From: Sporomusa sphaeroides DSM 2875
GTDB lineage: Bacteria; Bacillota; Negativicutes; Sporomusales; Sporomusaceae
Length of the DNA: 64,000 nt
Assembly: GCF_001941975.2 (NCBI RefSeq)
Contig: NZ_CP146991.1
Location: 1,117,501 to 1,181,500 of the forward strand
Direction of reading: 5' to 3'
Part shown: positions 42,633 through 51,728 of the stretch, in pieces
Position numbering within the stretch: position 1 is the first letter of the stretch
Layout of the letters: each line of letters begins with the position of its first letter
Notes under the pieces: model-generated
What the model saw: the letters and a program-made list of their open reading frames with translations, nothing else
Databases searched by the model: none
Told to the model about the DNA's origin: nothing
Made by a program: the position numbers and the translations under genes

Positions 42633-43802
42633 ATGCGAAAAAAAATGTTAGCAGTGGCTATGAGCACACTGATGATGGCTGGTGCGCTGGCCGGCTGCGG
42701 CGGCGGAGCCAAACAAGAGGCCGCAAATGAAATCAAGCTTGGCGGTAACTTCGAGTTAACCGGCGGTGTGGCCAACTATGGCAAACAAGCAGTAAACGGC
42801 ATCCAACTAGCCATCAAAGAAGCTAATGCCTCCGGCGGTGTGTTAGGTAAACAAATAAAGTTAGTATTGGCAGACAATAAATCGGAAGCTGCCGAAGCAA
42901 CCAATGCTCTTACCAAGCTTATTACCCAGGACAAAGTCGTAGCCGTGTTCGGACCTGCCACCAGTTCAAATACGATAGCCACAGTACAGGTATCCCAGGA
43001 TAATAAAATTCCTATTATCACTCCTACCGGAACAAGTGAAAAGATTACTGTCGATAATGGCAAAACGCGTCCGTACGCCTTCCGTTCCTGCTTTATCGAC
43101 CCGCTGCAAGGCACCATTATGGCGAACTTTGCCAGCAATACGCTGAAAGTAAAAACCGCAGTTATGTATATTGATAACAGTTCCGACTATTCCAAAGGAC
43201 TGGCCAAATCCTTCGAAACCGTATTCACCCAAAATGGCGGTACCATCTTAGGGCAGGAAGCCTTTTTACAAAAGGATCAGGATTTCAAGTCAACGCTGAC
43301 CAAAATTAAAGCACTTAATCCTGAGGTAGTATTTATTCCGGCATATTATGAAGAAGTGGGCAAAATTCTTAAGCAGGCACGGGAAATGGGCATGAACATG
43401 CCGTTCATTGGAACCGATGGCTGGGATGATGCCAAAGTAGTAGAAATTGCCGGTGCCGCTTCGCTGAACAATACCTATTTCAGCAGTCACTTTTCTTCCC
43501 AGGATACCGATCCTAATGTCGTGAAATTTATTGCTGCGTATAAGAAAGAATACAACCAGGAACCAAGTGTTTTCTCCGCTCTGGGCTATGATGCCGGTTT
43601 GCTGATGATTGACGCCATCAAGCGGGCTAACAGCACTGATCCGCAAAAAATTCGCGATGCCATAGAACAAACTAAGGATTTGCAGTTGAGCACAGGTATT
43701 GTAACAATTGACGCCAATCATAATCCTATTAAGAGCGCCGTTGTTATTGAAATGAAAGACGGCAAACAAGTGTTTAAGGAAAAAATCACCCCTAAACAAT
43801 AA
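42633..43802 (+). CDS. Branched-chain amino acid-type ABC substrate-binding lipoprotein (LivJ/K family)
   Basis: The ~389-residue protein has a lipoprotein signal peptide ending LAGC (about residues 19-22). It has a type I periplasmic binding fold: IKLGGNFELTGGVANYGKQAVNGIQLAIKEAN and VFGPATSSNTIA. Family members bind leucine, other amino acids, amides or aromatic compounds. The liv permease and ATPase genes are not adjacent. GTAGGAG before the ATG at 42633 decides the start; the frame is open from 42579 through the leader. Confidence 0.88.
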   Translation: MRKKMLAVAMSTLMMAGALAGCGGGAKQEAANEIKLGGNFELTGGVANYGKQAVNGIQLAIKEANASGGVLGKQIKLVLADNKSEAAEATNALTKLITQDKVVAVFGPATSSNTIATVQVSQDNKIPIITPTGTSEKITVDNGKTRPYAFRSCFIDPLQGTIMANFASNTLKVKTAVMYIDNSSDYSKGLAKSFETVFTQNGGTILGQEAFLQKDQDFKSTLTKIKALNPEVVFIPAYYEEVGKILKQAREMGMNMPFIGTDGWDDAKVVEIAGAASLNNTYFSSHFSSQDTDPNVVKFIAAYKKEYNQEPSVFSALGYDAGLLMIDAIKRANSTDPQKIRDAIEQTKDLQLSTGIVTIDANHNPIKSAVVIEMKDGKQVFKEKITPKQ

Positions 43803-43826
43803 TGGTGAAAATATAGTAAAAAAAGG

Positions 43827-43856
43827 TTGACAGTCAAAACCCGGCTATGTTAGTAT
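43827..43856 (+). promoter_or_regulatory. Promoter of cysK2
   Basis: TTGACA (43827-43832), an 18-base spacer and TAGTAT (43851-43856) precede leader E by about 20 bases. Confidence 0.65.
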
Positions 43857-43874
43857 ATAGCCAACATAAATATT

Positions 43875-43933
43875 CTGCTGACCGGAAGACCGGAGGCAAT
43901 CGCTGGCTTATTCAGTCACGATTGTCTCCTTTT
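43875..43933 (+). promoter_or_regulatory. Attenuator leader E upstream of cysK2
   Basis: CTGA (43878-43881), hairpin CCGG-AAGA-CCGG (43882-43893) and AGG (43894-43896) run into a terminator stem (43892-43902 with 43919-43929) and TTTT. TG before CU pairs with CA after AGG. Confidence 0.78.
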
Positions 43934-44037
43934 GTTTTTTCGGCAGAAAGTTAAATGCTTAATAGTATGCAGGTCTTACTATTAGGCAGGAAAAGGGTTA
44001 CAATATAATTAACCGGTTAAGAAAGGATGATTTTATT

Positions 44038-44973
44038 ATGGCTAAAATTTATGGAAATCTGACAGAACTGATTGGCAATACTCCACTGCTGGAATTGAAA
44101 CAATATGCTGGCATCAAAGAGGTTGGCGGACGGATTATCGCTAAGGTAGAATATTTTAATCCGCTGGGCAGTGTTAAAGACCGCATTGGCTATGCGATGA
44201 TTAAAGATGCTGAGGACAGAGGCCTTATTAATAAAGATACTGTAATTATTGAACCCACCAGTGGCAATACCGGCGTAGCGCTGGCATTTGTTGCCGCAGC
44301 CCGTGGCTACAAGCTGATTCTGACTATGCCGGAAACCATGAGCATAGAACGCCGTAAATTGCTCAAAGCCTTAGGGGCGCAGCTGGAACTGACGCCAGGT
44401 GCCAACGGGATGAAAGGCGCCATTGCCCGGGCGGAGGAACTGGCAGCGGCAACTCCTAATTCCTGGATTCCTCAACAGTTTAAGAATCCGGCTAATCCTG
44501 AAATTCATCGTAAAACAACTGCCGAAGAAATCTGGCAAGATACCGACGGCGAAGTGGATATTGTGGTAGGCGGCGTCGGTACCGGCGGTACCATTACCGG
44601 TATTGCCGAAGCGTTGAAGGCCCGTAAACCAGGATTTAAAGCTGTGGCAGTAGAACCGATTGATTCGCCGGTGTTGTCTGGCGGCAACCCCGGTCCGCAT
44701 AAAATTCAGGGAATTGGCGCCGGTTTTATTCCGGATGTATTTAATGGCAAGGCCATTGATGAAATTATTCAAGTGCAGTCTGCCGATGCTTTTGAAACCG
44801 CAAGAGCAGTGGCAGCCACCGAAGGCCTGCTTGTCGGTATCTCCAGCGGTGCTGCCCTTCATGCCGCGACAGAACTGGCCAAACGCCCGGAAAATAAGGG
44901 TAAAAACATTGTGGTCATTCTGCCTGATACCGGTGAGCGGTATCTGTCAACCCCATTGTTTGGTGAAGAATAA
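44038..44973 (+). CDS. cysK: Cysteine synthase, copy 2
   Basis: The 311-residue PLP enzyme has [11 protein letters not shown] with the catalytic lysine (about residue 44), [26 protein letters not shown] and [11 protein letters not shown]. It closely parallels copy 1 over its whole length, and both genes carry the same type of leader. The pair looks like a duplication whose control element was kept. It is monocistronic and ends before a strong terminator. Confidence 0.93.
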   Translation: MAKIYGNLTELIGNTPLLELKQYAGIKEVGGRIIAKVEYFNPLGSVKDRIGYAMIKDAEDRGLINKDTVIIEPTSGNTGVALAFVAAARGYKLILTMPETMSIERRKLLKALGAQLELTPGANGMKGAIARAEELAAATPNSWIPQQFKNPANPEIHRKTTAEEIWQDTDGEVDIVVGGVGTGGTITGIAEALKARKPGFKAVAVEPIDSPVLSGGNPGPHKIQGIGAGFIPDVFNGKAIDEIIQVQSADAFETARAVAATEGLLVGISSGAALHAATELAKRPENKGKNIVVILPDTGERYLSTPLFGEE

Positions 44974-45022
44974 ACTTGTTGCCAAAGTTCAGGCTTTCCT
45001 CGAAATGAGGAACTGAGACGGT

Positions 45023-45056
45023 AAAGCAGCCCGGGATAATTCCCGGGCTGCTTTGT
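45023..45056 (+). terminator. Terminator of cysK2
   Basis: AAAGCAGCCCGGGA pairs with TCCCGGGCTGCTTT around a short loop, followed by a T-rich stretch. Confidence 0.88.
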
Positions 45057-45076
45057 TTCTATATAGTATCCGAGAA

Positions 45077-45117
45077 CTAGCCTTCAGAGGGGGTTAAAAC
45101 CCCAGCTGAAGGTTAGT
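45077..45117. repeat. Extra hairpin downstream of the cysK2 terminator
   Basis: CTAGCCTTCAG and its near complement flank an inner GGGGTTAAAACCCC palindrome. A T-rich tract follows after about 10 bases. It may be a backup terminator. Confidence 0.5.
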
Positions 45118-45152
45118 CTACTTTATCTTTTTGCAGGAAATACTAAAAAATA

Positions 45153-45203
45153 TTGACTATAAGTAAGCTTCATTATATTATAATACTATACAGGGGTATA
45201 GTA
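45153..45203 (+). promoter_or_regulatory. Copper-responsive promoter and CsoR operator
   Basis: TTGACT (45153-45158), a 17-base spacer and TATTAT (45176-45181) are followed by a perfect dyad TACTATAC-AGGG-GTATAGTA (45184-45203). The G-tract in the dyad centre is typical of CsoR operators. It lies 14 bases before the csoR start. Confidence 0.82.
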
Positions 45204-45217
45204 TATGGAGGGTGTCT

Positions 45218-45487
45218 ATGTTAAATGAGCAGGAAAAGGTTAGCATAAAAAAAAGATTACGCCGTATCGGCGGACAAATTAATGGCATTGAAAAAATGGT
45301 GGAGGAAAGCCGCTATTGTGTGGATGTCCTGCAGCAAATTATGGCTGCCAGAGCGGCGCTTAATCAGGTGGCACTGATTATGCTTGAAAGCCATACAAAA
45401 AGCTGTGTGGTTAATGCGATAAAAGAAGACCGTACCGAACAAGCTGTAGATGAACTGATGAGCGTTTTGTCCAAATTCGCAAAATAA
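45218..45487 (+). CDS. csoR: Copper-sensing transcriptional repressor CsoR
   Basis: The 89-residue all-helical protein has the Cys-His-Cys copper site: YCVDVLQQI, then LESHTKSC. Cu(I) binding releases it from the operator upstream. The ATG at 45218 has GGAGG 6-7 bases before it; a GTG at 45212 overlaps the site. It leads the csoR-copA-copZ operon. Confidence 0.93.
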   Translation: MLNEQEKVSIKKRLRRIGGQINGIEKMVEESRYCVDVLQQIMAARAALNQVALIMLESHTKSCVVNAIKEDRTEQAVDELMSVLSKFAK

Positions 45488-45515
45488 AGCTTTGGGTTAA
45501 AGGGGTGAAACAGAT

Positions 45516-47948
45516 ATGGCTGAAGCACGAAACAACCTGTCTGCCGACACGGTATTACTAAAGGTCGGCGGCATGACTTGCGCCGCTTGTTCCGGCAGGG
45601 TGGAACGGGGGCTTGCCAAATTGCCGGGAGTAGAGAAGGCGGCAGTAAATCTGGCAACCGGAAAGGCGGCGGTGACCTATGACCGGTCGCAGCTCTCGCT
45701 TAATGAGATTGCGCAGAAGATTGAAGCGCTGGGTTATACGGTGATCCGGGATAAGGTGGAATTAAAAATTACCGGCATGACCTGCGCGGCTTGCTCGGGG
45801 CGGGTGGAAAGGAGCCTGAATAAGCTGCCCGGTGTCGTCAGCGCAGTTGTCAACCTGGCGGTGGAGAAGGCTACAGTCGAGTATTATCCGGATGTGGTCA
45901 GCGTTCAGGACATTAAGGCCAAAATTGAAGCCACCGGTTTTGGGGCCCTGGATTTAACCGATACGGCGGCGGTAGATAAAGAACAGCAAACCCATGAAGC
46001 CGAAAGTAATAAACAACGGTTTCGCCTGTTTCTGGCTGCCGGGTTTTCTGTGCCGCTCCTGCTGGGCATGATTCTGCATATGTTAGGCCTGATGGGCGGG
46101 GTTACCGAATTTTTGATGAATCCGTATTTCCAATTTGTAATGGCCACACCGGTTCAGTTTATTGCCGGCTGGCAGTTCTACCGGGGAGCCTATATGGTGC
46201 TTAAGAACGGCAGTGCCAATATGGATGTATTGGTGGTGCTTGGCACCTCGGCAGCATATTTTTACAGTATTGCCAATGTGCTGCGCGGGGAACCGCACTT
46301 GTATTTTGAAACCTCCGCTATTTTGATTACCCTTATCATCTTAGGCAAATTGCTTGAAGCCAATGCCAAGGGGAAAACCTCTGAGGCCATTAAGGCGCTG
46401 ATGGGGCTGCAGGCCAAGACCGCCCGGGTGGTTCGCGACGGGCAGGAAATGGATATTCCGGTCGAGGCGGTTTTAGTCGGGGATGTGGTGGTAGTACGTC
46501 CCGGCGAGAAAATTCCGGTTGACGGTATTATTCGTGAAGGAACATCAACTGTTGATGAATCCATGCTTACCGGTGAAAGCCTGCCTGTTGACAAAGCAGT
46601 GGGCGACCAGGTGGTTGGCGCTACTATTAATAAATTAGGCACCTTCAAATTTGAGGCCGTTAAGGTTGGCAAAGATACTGCCTTAGCCCAAATTGTGCGT
46701 ATTGTCGAAGCCGCGCAAGGGTCGAAAGCTCCCATTCAACGGTTTGCCGATGTGGTTTCAGGCTATTTTGTTCCGGTTGTCGTCGGGCTGTCGCTGGTAA
46801 CCTTTGCTGTCTGGTTCTTTATCCTGGACCCGGGCAATTTTGCGCGCGCCCTGGTTAACTTTACCGCCGTCCTGGTTATTGCCTGCCCCTGCGCTCTGGG
46901 ACTGGCTACGCCGACCTCCATTATGGTGGGTACAGGCAAGGGGGCGGAAAGCGGCATCTTGATAAAAGGCGCTGAGCATTTGGAACATGCCCATAAGTTG
47001 ACAACCATTGTCCTTGACAAAACCGGCACAATTACCAAAGGCCAGCCGGAAGTGACCGATATTGTCACCCTGGCCGGGATGGCGGAAGCCGAACTGGTGA
47101 GGCTGGCCATCAGTGCCGAGAAGAATTCGGAACATCCCCTGGCGCAGGCGATTGTTGCCCACGGACAGCAGCAAGGGATAGCCCTCAGCGAACCGGAGTC
47201 GTTTACCGCCATTCCGGGCCATGGGATTGAGGTTGCGATTGAGGGCAAGCGAATTTTAGTGGGTACCCGCAAGCTAATGAAGGAAAACAATATTGAATAT
47301 GAAACAGCGGTGGCAACAATCGAGCAGTTGGAGCTTCAGGGTAAAACCGTAATGCTGCTGGCGGTGGACAATCAGCTAAGCGGTTTGCTGGCGGTAGCCG
47401 ATACGGTAAAAGAAAGCTCGGCCCAGGCTGTAGCCGAACTGCAAAAAATGGGTATCGAAGTGTGGATGATGACAGGGGACAACACCCGTACGGCGCAGGC
47501 CATTGCCCAAGCGGTAGGGATTACAAATGTTATGGCCGAGGTGCTGCCGGAGCACAAAGCCGCAAAGGTAGAGGCGCTGAAGCAAGAAGGCAAGATTGTG
47601 GGTATGGTTGGTGACGGCATTAATGATGCCCCGGCACTGGCTATTGCCGATGTGGGCTTTGCTATTGGCACCGGCACCGATGTGGCGATTGAGGCCGCCG
47701 ATATTACCCTTATACGGGGAGAGCTAACCGGCCTGGTGGCAGCCATTCGCTTAAGTAAGGCAACCATGCGCAACATTAAGCAGAATTTATTCTGGGCGCT
47801 TGTCTACAACTCGCTGGGCATTCCGGTGGCGGCGGCAGGATTTTTGTCCCCCGTTCTGGCAGGTGCCGCCATGGCGTTTAGTTCGGTTTCGGTGGTAACC
47901 AATGCGTTGAGATTAAAACGGTTTGACCCTTACGGCGAGTTAAAGTAA
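45516..47948 (+). CDS. copA: Copper-exporting P1B-type ATPase
   Basis: The 810-residue protein has two N-terminal heavy-metal-associated domains (each [13 protein letters not shown]), eight predicted membrane helices, the CPC metal site in [12 protein letters not shown], the phosphorylation motif [16 protein letters not shown] with the P1B histidine, and the hinge [10 protein letters not shown]. It pumps Cu(I) out of the cytoplasm. Length and order are normal for Firmicute CopA. Confidence 0.95.
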   Translation: MAEARNNLSADTVLLKVGGMTCAACSGRVERGLAKLPGVEKAAVNLATGKAAVTYDRSQLSLNEIAQKIEALGYTVIRDKVELKITGMTCAACSGRVERSLNKLPGVVSAVVNLAVEKATVEYYPDVVSVQDIKAKIEATGFGALDLTDTAAVDKEQQTHEAESNKQRFRLFLAAGFSVPLLLGMILHMLGLMGGVTEFLMNPYFQFVMATPVQFIAGWQFYRGAYMVLKNGSANMDVLVVLGTSAAYFYSIANVLRGEPHLYFETSAILITLIILGKLLEANAKGKTSEAIKALMGLQAKTARVVRDGQEMDIPVEAVLVGDVVVVRPGEKIPVDGIIREGTSTVDESMLTGESLPVDKAVGDQVVGATINKLGTFKFEAVKVGKDTALAQIVRIVEAAQGSKAPIQRFADVVSGYFVPVVVGLSLVTFAVWFFILDPGNFARALVNFTAVLVIACPCALGLATPTSIMVGTGKGAESGILIKGAEHLEHAHKLTTIVLDKTGTITKGQPEVTDIVTLAGMAEAELVRLAISAEKNSEHPLAQAIVAHGQQQGIALSEPESFTAIPGHGIEVAIEGKRILVGTRKLMKENNIEYETAVATIEQLELQGKTVMLLAVDNQLSGLLAVADTVKESSAQAVAELQKMGIEVWMMTGDNTRTAQAIAQAVGITNVMAEVLPEHKAAKVEALKQEGKIVGMVGDGINDAPALAIADVGFAIGTGTDVAIEAADITLIRGELTGLVAAIRLSKATMRNIKQNLFWALVYNSLGIPVAAAGFLSPVLAGAAMAFSSVSVVTNALRLKRFDPYGELK

Positions 47949-47970
47949 GGAACGAAAGGAGGTGAATTTT

Positions 47971-48177
47971 GTGAGTCAAGCAGCAGAGATTGTATTAAAA
48001 GTTGAAGGTATGTCCTGCGGACATTGTAAAATGAGTGTTGAGAAGGCACTCCAGGCTATTCCGGGAGTAGTGAGCGCAAGTGTTGACCTGGAAAAAAAGG
48101 AAGCCCTGGTGACAGGTACTGCTGCACGGGATGCGCTGGTCAAGGCTGTGGAAGATGTGGGGTTTGACGTGGTTTAA
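47971..48177 (+). CDS. copZ: Copper chaperone CopZ
   Basis: The ~68-residue protein is a single HMA domain with MSCGHCKMSVEKAL. It hands Cu(I) to CopA or CsoR. GTG at 47971 is chosen because AAAGGAGGTG ends 6 bases upstream. It is the last gene of the copper operon, followed by a terminator at 48236. Confidence 0.92.
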   Translation: MSQAAEIVLKVEGMSCGHCKMSVEKALQAIPGVVSASVDLEKKEALVTGTAARDALVKAVEDVGFDVV

Positions 48178-48235
48178 TGACTAATGACAGACGCAAGGAA
48201 GTTTTATATTAAATCTATGCTAATAAAGTACGCTA

Positions 48236-48268
48236 AAATCAACGTCTTCAACAAGACGTTGATTTTTT
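48236..48268 (+). terminator. Terminator of the copper operon
   Basis: AAATCAACGTCTT pairs with AAGACGTTGATTT and is followed by a T-run to 48268. Confidence 0.9.
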
Positions 48269-48284
48269 GCTTTTAGTAATTCAG

Positions 48285-48396
48285 CTTTCGCAGTGATAAA
48301 CCGGTCTTTATGCCATACTCCTGTAGCACCGTTGGGCGAAAGAAGTCAGGCAGCCGATTTATCTGAGAATCACCGAAGCTTGCACGGTAATAAGCT
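48285..48396. other. Unassigned structured intergenic segment
   Basis: The stretch can fold: GTGAT/ATCAC and GATAAA/TTTATC close a domain, with CGGT/ACCG inside. A GAAGCTT/AAGCTTC hairpin follows near 48375-48400. It is not coding by any convincing frame. It might be an RNA, or the 3' region of the minus-strand phosphoesterase gene. I do not recognise a class. Confidence 0.35.
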
Positions 48397-49674
48397 TCAT
48401 GAGGCGATTTTCTCCTTCGTCCTCTCTTTCATCCTCTGCCAGCTGTCGATCTGCTGGCCGCTTTGTGAAACAGTTTTGACAGATAACTTGTCTTGCCCTA
48501 CTTCGACGACAAGATAATTCGGCTCCTCAAAAGGATTATGAAAAAATTCATGGAGTTCGTTGGGGGTAACATACTGATAAGCTTTTGCCCCGCTGCGTCC
48601 TGCCGTAACATAGATTGTGCCGCCTGCCGTTATCTTATCGCCTGTCAGCGGATAGGTGCGGGCATAAACATGGTCGTGTCCGCTTATGACAACATCAACG
48701 CGATGCTTGTCAAACAGCGGGACGAACGCCGCTTTGACTGGCTCGTTGCTTCGGCCTGATTTGACAGGATAGGGAGTCTTGTGCAGCAGCACAATCTTCC
48801 AGCGCTTAGCAGTTGCCGCCAGATCGGCATCAAGCCAGGCCTGCTGCCTTGCCAGCATATCCGGTATAAAGCGCGCCTCCTCCCGTTCCTGGCTATCCAG
48901 GATAACGAAATGGGCGTCGCCGTAATCGAATGAATAGACAAGGCCTTGTAAACCGTCAGGTCCGTTAGCGGGAAGCTTGAACTGGGCGGTAAACAAAACA
49001 GGCATAGTCCGTTCGCCCCAGACCGGCGTGTATGTTTCATGATTGCCGGTAAGCGGCATGACGGTGACGTTGCTGATAACAGCTTCGGCTGCGTCAAACC
49101 ACTCCTGCCATTGGCCGTAATCGGCGCCGACATCGACAAGATCGCCGACTACTGTCAAAAACGCCGCCTGGGGATTGGCCTGGTAGGCCTGCCTGACAAG
49201 CCGGCCCCAGCTCTCATACCGGTCACTCTGCGAGTCACCGAAAACAAGAAAGCGAAAAGCCGCCGTATTGGCAGGTGCTGTTGTAAACCAGTACGGCCGG
49301 CTCCAGCTATCACCATCTCCCAGCAGGTACATGTAGGTTGTATCAGGCTTCAGCCCTGTCAGTGCCGCTACATGGACGACAAGGCCGCTTCCGTCGGCAG
49401 GCAGCGGCCGGGAGGTAGCGGTGACAACCGTGGCTTTAGCAGTAAATACATTACTGTCGGCCTTTTCAGCATACATGATTTTACCGACAGGCCAGGATGA
49501 TTCTGTTTTCCAGGTAATAGTCTGCGTGACACTTGCCCTGTCTGTCCAGGTTAGTGTCACATGCTGCGCCGTATAGGCGTCTGCCACCGCTCCAGCGAGC
49601 GGCACCGGTAAAACCGCCAGCACCGCCGCCAGTAGAAAGATGAGGATACCATCCCTTATTCGATAACCAGCCAT
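48397..49674 (-). CDS. Secreted metallophosphoesterase (purple acid phosphatase-like)
   Basis: The 425-residue protein has a signal peptide (hydrophobic core residues ~10-28, then AVADAYT). A fibronectin-like N-terminal domain (VTLTWTDRASVTQTITW) is typical of purple acid phosphatases. A calcineurin-like domain follows, with FGDSQS, GDLVDVGADYGQW, GNHE and SGHDHVYARTYP. These residues bind two metals and cleave phosphate esters outside the cytoplasm. It is monocistronic, with an AAAGGCGG RBS. Confidence 0.88.
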   Translation of the reverse strand: MAGYRIRDGILIFLLAAVLAVLPVPLAGAVADAYTAQHVTLTWTDRASVTQTITWKTESSWPVGKIMYAEKADSNVFTAKATVVTATSRPLPADGSGLVVHVAALTGLKPDTTYMYLLGDGDSWSRPYWFTTAPANTAAFRFLVFGDSQSDRYESWGRLVRQAYQANPQAAFLTVVGDLVDVGADYGQWQEWFDAAEAVISNVTVMPLTGNHETYTPVWGERTMPVLFTAQFKLPANGPDGLQGLVYSFDYGDAHFVILDSQEREEARFIPDMLARQQAWLDADLAATAKRWKIVLLHKTPYPVKSGRSNEPVKAAFVPLFDKHRVDVVISGHDHVYARTYPLTGDKITAGGTIYVTAGRSGAKAYQYVTPNELHEFFHNPFEEPNYLVVEVGQDKLSVKTVSQSGQQIDSWQRMKERTKEKIAS

Positions 49675-49814
49675 TATTTCGCCGCCTTTCTGTTATAAGC
49701 TATTACAACTTTTAAATGGTTTGCCCTTTTATCATTTGGATTAATTTTAAAATAAAAAATAAGCATAAATAAACCTTATTAGACTATTTAAAAAGAAAAC
49801 GAGGGTTTTTTAAT

Positions 49815-49919
49815 AACACGGTTTCAACGGTAACCAATGCGCTTAGAATCATTTTAAGCGCATTTTTAAATATAAACAACATAAACAAACAAAAACAAAC
49901 AATAATGATGTTTAATTGA
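49815..49919 (+). pseudogene. Possible fragment of a P-type ATPase C-terminus
   Basis: The frame reads NTVSTVTNALR and then an asparagine- and isoleucine-rich tail to a TGA at 49917. The first part resembles the CopA end ([14 protein letters not shown] at 47.9 kb), also at DNA level. It has no start and looks like a decayed copy left by duplication. The match is short, so this is weak. Confidence 0.3.
49836..49867 (+). terminator. Hairpin terminator upstream of the metal cluster
   Basis: AATGCGCTTA pairs with TAAGCGCATT across about nine bases and is followed by TTTTT. Confidence 0.65.
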
Positions 49920-49927
49920 TGGTTTTA

Positions 49928-49956
49928 TTGACTGGTGTTCGTTTTTGTATTAAGAT
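49928..49956 (+). promoter_or_regulatory. Promoter of the metal uptake cluster
   Basis: TTGACT (49928-49933), a 17-base spacer and TAAGAT (49951-49956) lie about 48 bases before the first start codon. Confidence 0.65.
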
Positions 49957-50003
49957 GATAAATATAGTAAATTATGGATGCGATGCAGGGTGGGGGTAGC
50001 TTA

Positions 50004-50699
50004 ATGAAGCTGATTACGGTGTCAGGGGCACCTTCTTCTGGTAAGACCTCGGTAATTTTACGGCTGATTGATTGCCTTAGGCAAGGTGGGCAGGAGGTCG
50101 GCGTGGTTAAGTTTGACTGTCTGACTTCTTTTGATCAACTGCGTTACGAAGAATATGGCGTAAAAGTGCAGGTGGGCTTTTCCGGGAAATTTTGCCCTGA
50201 TCATTTTTTTATTACTAATATTGCTGATGCTGTGGAGTGGGGAGAACGCACCGGGCTGGATATATTGATCAGTGAAAGCGCGGGTTTATGTAATCGCTGT
50301 TCCCCGCATATCCAGGGAATTCTTGCCATTTGTGTTATTGATAATCTATCAGGGGTGAATACTCCCCGCAAAATTGGTCCTATGCTCAAGCTGGCCGATA
50401 TTGTTGTCATTACCAAGGGTGATATTGTTTCCCAAGCCGAACGGGAGGTTTTTATGGGGAGTGTCCGGCAGGTTAACCCCAGGGCCTCCATTCTCTTTGT
50501 GAATGGCATTACCGGTCAGGGTGCATTTCTCTTAAGCAAGCATGTTATGAATGCAGCTGCTGTTACCAGTGTGAGAAACCGGCGCTTGCGCTTTTCCATG
50601 CCGGCTTCTGTATGCGCTTACTGTACCGGTGAAACGCGAATCGGTGAAAGCTACCAGATGGGAATGCTGAAAAAGATGGAATTCAAGGTGGAATCATGA
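50004..50699 (+). CDS. HypB/UreG-like P-loop GTPase
   Basis: The ~231-residue protein has a P-loop GAPSSGKTS (residues ~8-16), an ESAGLCNRCSPH segment with a CxxC, an NKxD-like TKGD, and a C-terminal CAYCTGETRIGESYQMG. This resembles SIMIBI metallochaperone GTPases such as HypB and UreG, which deliver metal to enzymes. The added CxxC pairs could bind metal. Its last four bases overlap the next gene (ATGA), so the GTPase and the ABC-like ATPase are translationally coupled. The ATG at 50004 is chosen over 49974 from the G-rich site upstream. Confidence 0.72.
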   Translation: MKLITVSGAPSSGKTSVILRLIDCLRQGGQEVGVVKFDCLTSFDQLRYEEYGVKVQVGFSGKFCPDHFFITNIADAVEWGERTGLDILISESAGLCNRCSPHIQGILAICVIDNLSGVNTPRKIGPMLKLADIVVITKGDIVSQAEREVFMGSVRQVNPRASILFVNGITGQGAFLLSKHVMNAAAVTSVRNRRLRFSMPASVCAYCTGETRIGESYQMGMLKKMEFKVES

Positions 50700-51718
50700 G
50701 GCAAGCAATCAGAGAGTGTGCGGCAAGCAGGACAATTGCTGAAATTATCAATACTTATCCGGTGGTACAGGATTTCTTTATTAATTATAATTTACCGAAT
50801 CTGCAGAAAAATCTTACGCTGGCTCAGGCTTTGGCCGAAATACCACAGGAGCAATTGGCAGAGTTCGGTCTTGATAGATTCAGCTTGACAGAAGAACTGG
50901 TAAGGTTCGTGGCAGCATTGGCAGGAAACCTGGAGGCACAGGAAAAGGTAGAAAGTATTACCATCATCGGCGGTAGAAATAAAGCAGGGGAAGCCGAGAA
51001 TGTGACGCTTACCATTGCCGCCGGTGAGGTTATCAGCATTGTCGGCCCTACCGGTTCAGGGAAAAGCCGTCTCTTAGGGGACATTGAATGCCTGGCGCAA
51101 TGCGATACACCGACCAACAGGCAAATTCTGATCAATGATCATGTGTTGACTGATGAACAGCGGTTTGATATGGGCAATAAACTGGTGGCGCAGTTATCGC
51201 AAAATATGAATTTTGTTATGGATGTGAATGTGGCGGAATTTCTGGCAATGCATGCAAAGATCCGCCTGTGCAAAAATCCCGAACAAGTCATCAACCGCTG
51301 CTTTGTTTGCGCCAACGAAATGGCTGGTGAAAAATTTGCCATGGATACCAGAGTAACTGAGCTGTCAGGGGGGCAATCACGGGCGCTGATGATTGCCGAC
51401 ACAGCTCATATGAGCGCCTCGCCCATTGTTCTGATTGATGAAATCGAAAATGCCGGCATTGACAGGAAGCAGGCCATCAGCCTGTTGACTGAAAACCAAA
51501 AGATTGTACTGATTTCCACCCATGACCCGCTGCTGGCCTTGAGTGCCGATAAACGGATTGTTATCAAAAATGGCGGTATCTATAAAATCCTGGAGACATC
51601 GGACGAAGAGGCCAAAAGCTTACGTGATATTGAAAAACTGGATGCCATGATGCTGGCTGTCAGGCAGCAATTGCGGTACGGAGAGCGGGTTAAGCCGTTG
51701 ATGCCTGTCCTGGGATAA
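50696..51718 (+). CDS. Soluble ABC-type ATPase with N-terminal DUF1858/DUF542-like domain
   Basis: The 340-residue protein begins with a short helical domain (TIAEIINTYPVVQDFFINYN, residues ~13-32) like DUF1858 or the ScdA N-terminus. A full ABC ATPase domain follows: Walker A GPTGSGKS near residue 117, signature LSGGQSRALMIADTA, Walker B IVLIDEIENAG, and an H-loop in STHDPLLAL. It has no membrane segments and no partner permease of its own. Coupled to the GTPase and before a DUF364 gene, it may act in metal insertion rather than transport. The function is unknown. Confidence 0.72.
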   Translation: MRQAIRECAASRTIAEIINTYPVVQDFFINYNLPNLQKNLTLAQALAEIPQEQLAEFGLDRFSLTEELVRFVAALAGNLEAQEKVESITIIGGRNKAGEAENVTLTIAAGEVISIVGPTGSGKSRLLGDIECLAQCDTPTNRQILINDHVLTDEQRFDMGNKLVAQLSQNMNFVMDVNVAEFLAMHAKIRLCKNPEQVINRCFVCANEMAGEKFAMDTRVTELSGGQSRALMIADTAHMSASPIVLIDEIENAGIDRKQAISLLTENQKIVLISTHDPLLALSADKRIVIKNGGIYKILETSDEEAKSLRDIEKLDAMMLAVRQQLRYGERVKPLMPVLG

Positions 51719-51728
51719 ATGTAGACTT

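Larger units (their letters stand above)
49675..50003. other. Intergenic region before the metal cluster
   Basis: This A/T-rich stretch contains a possible P-type ATPase gene remnant, a terminator hairpin and the promoter of the GTPase gene, listed separately. A tract of AACAAA repeats lies at about 49880-49901. I see no intact ORF. Confidence 0.6.

Noticed and set aside
14853-43933. The YTGA-AGG leaders as T-box, S-box, ANTAR or BglG-type elements
   Set aside because: They lack the T-box GGTGG-ACCGCG segment, the S-box core (seen only at 40660-40753), the paired hexaloop hairpins of ANTAR sites, and the RAT consensus of sugar antiterminators.
49880-49901. Short AACAAA repeat tract as a CRISPR or iteron array
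   Set aside because: The repeats are irregular, very short and without spacers; A/T-rich bias explains them.
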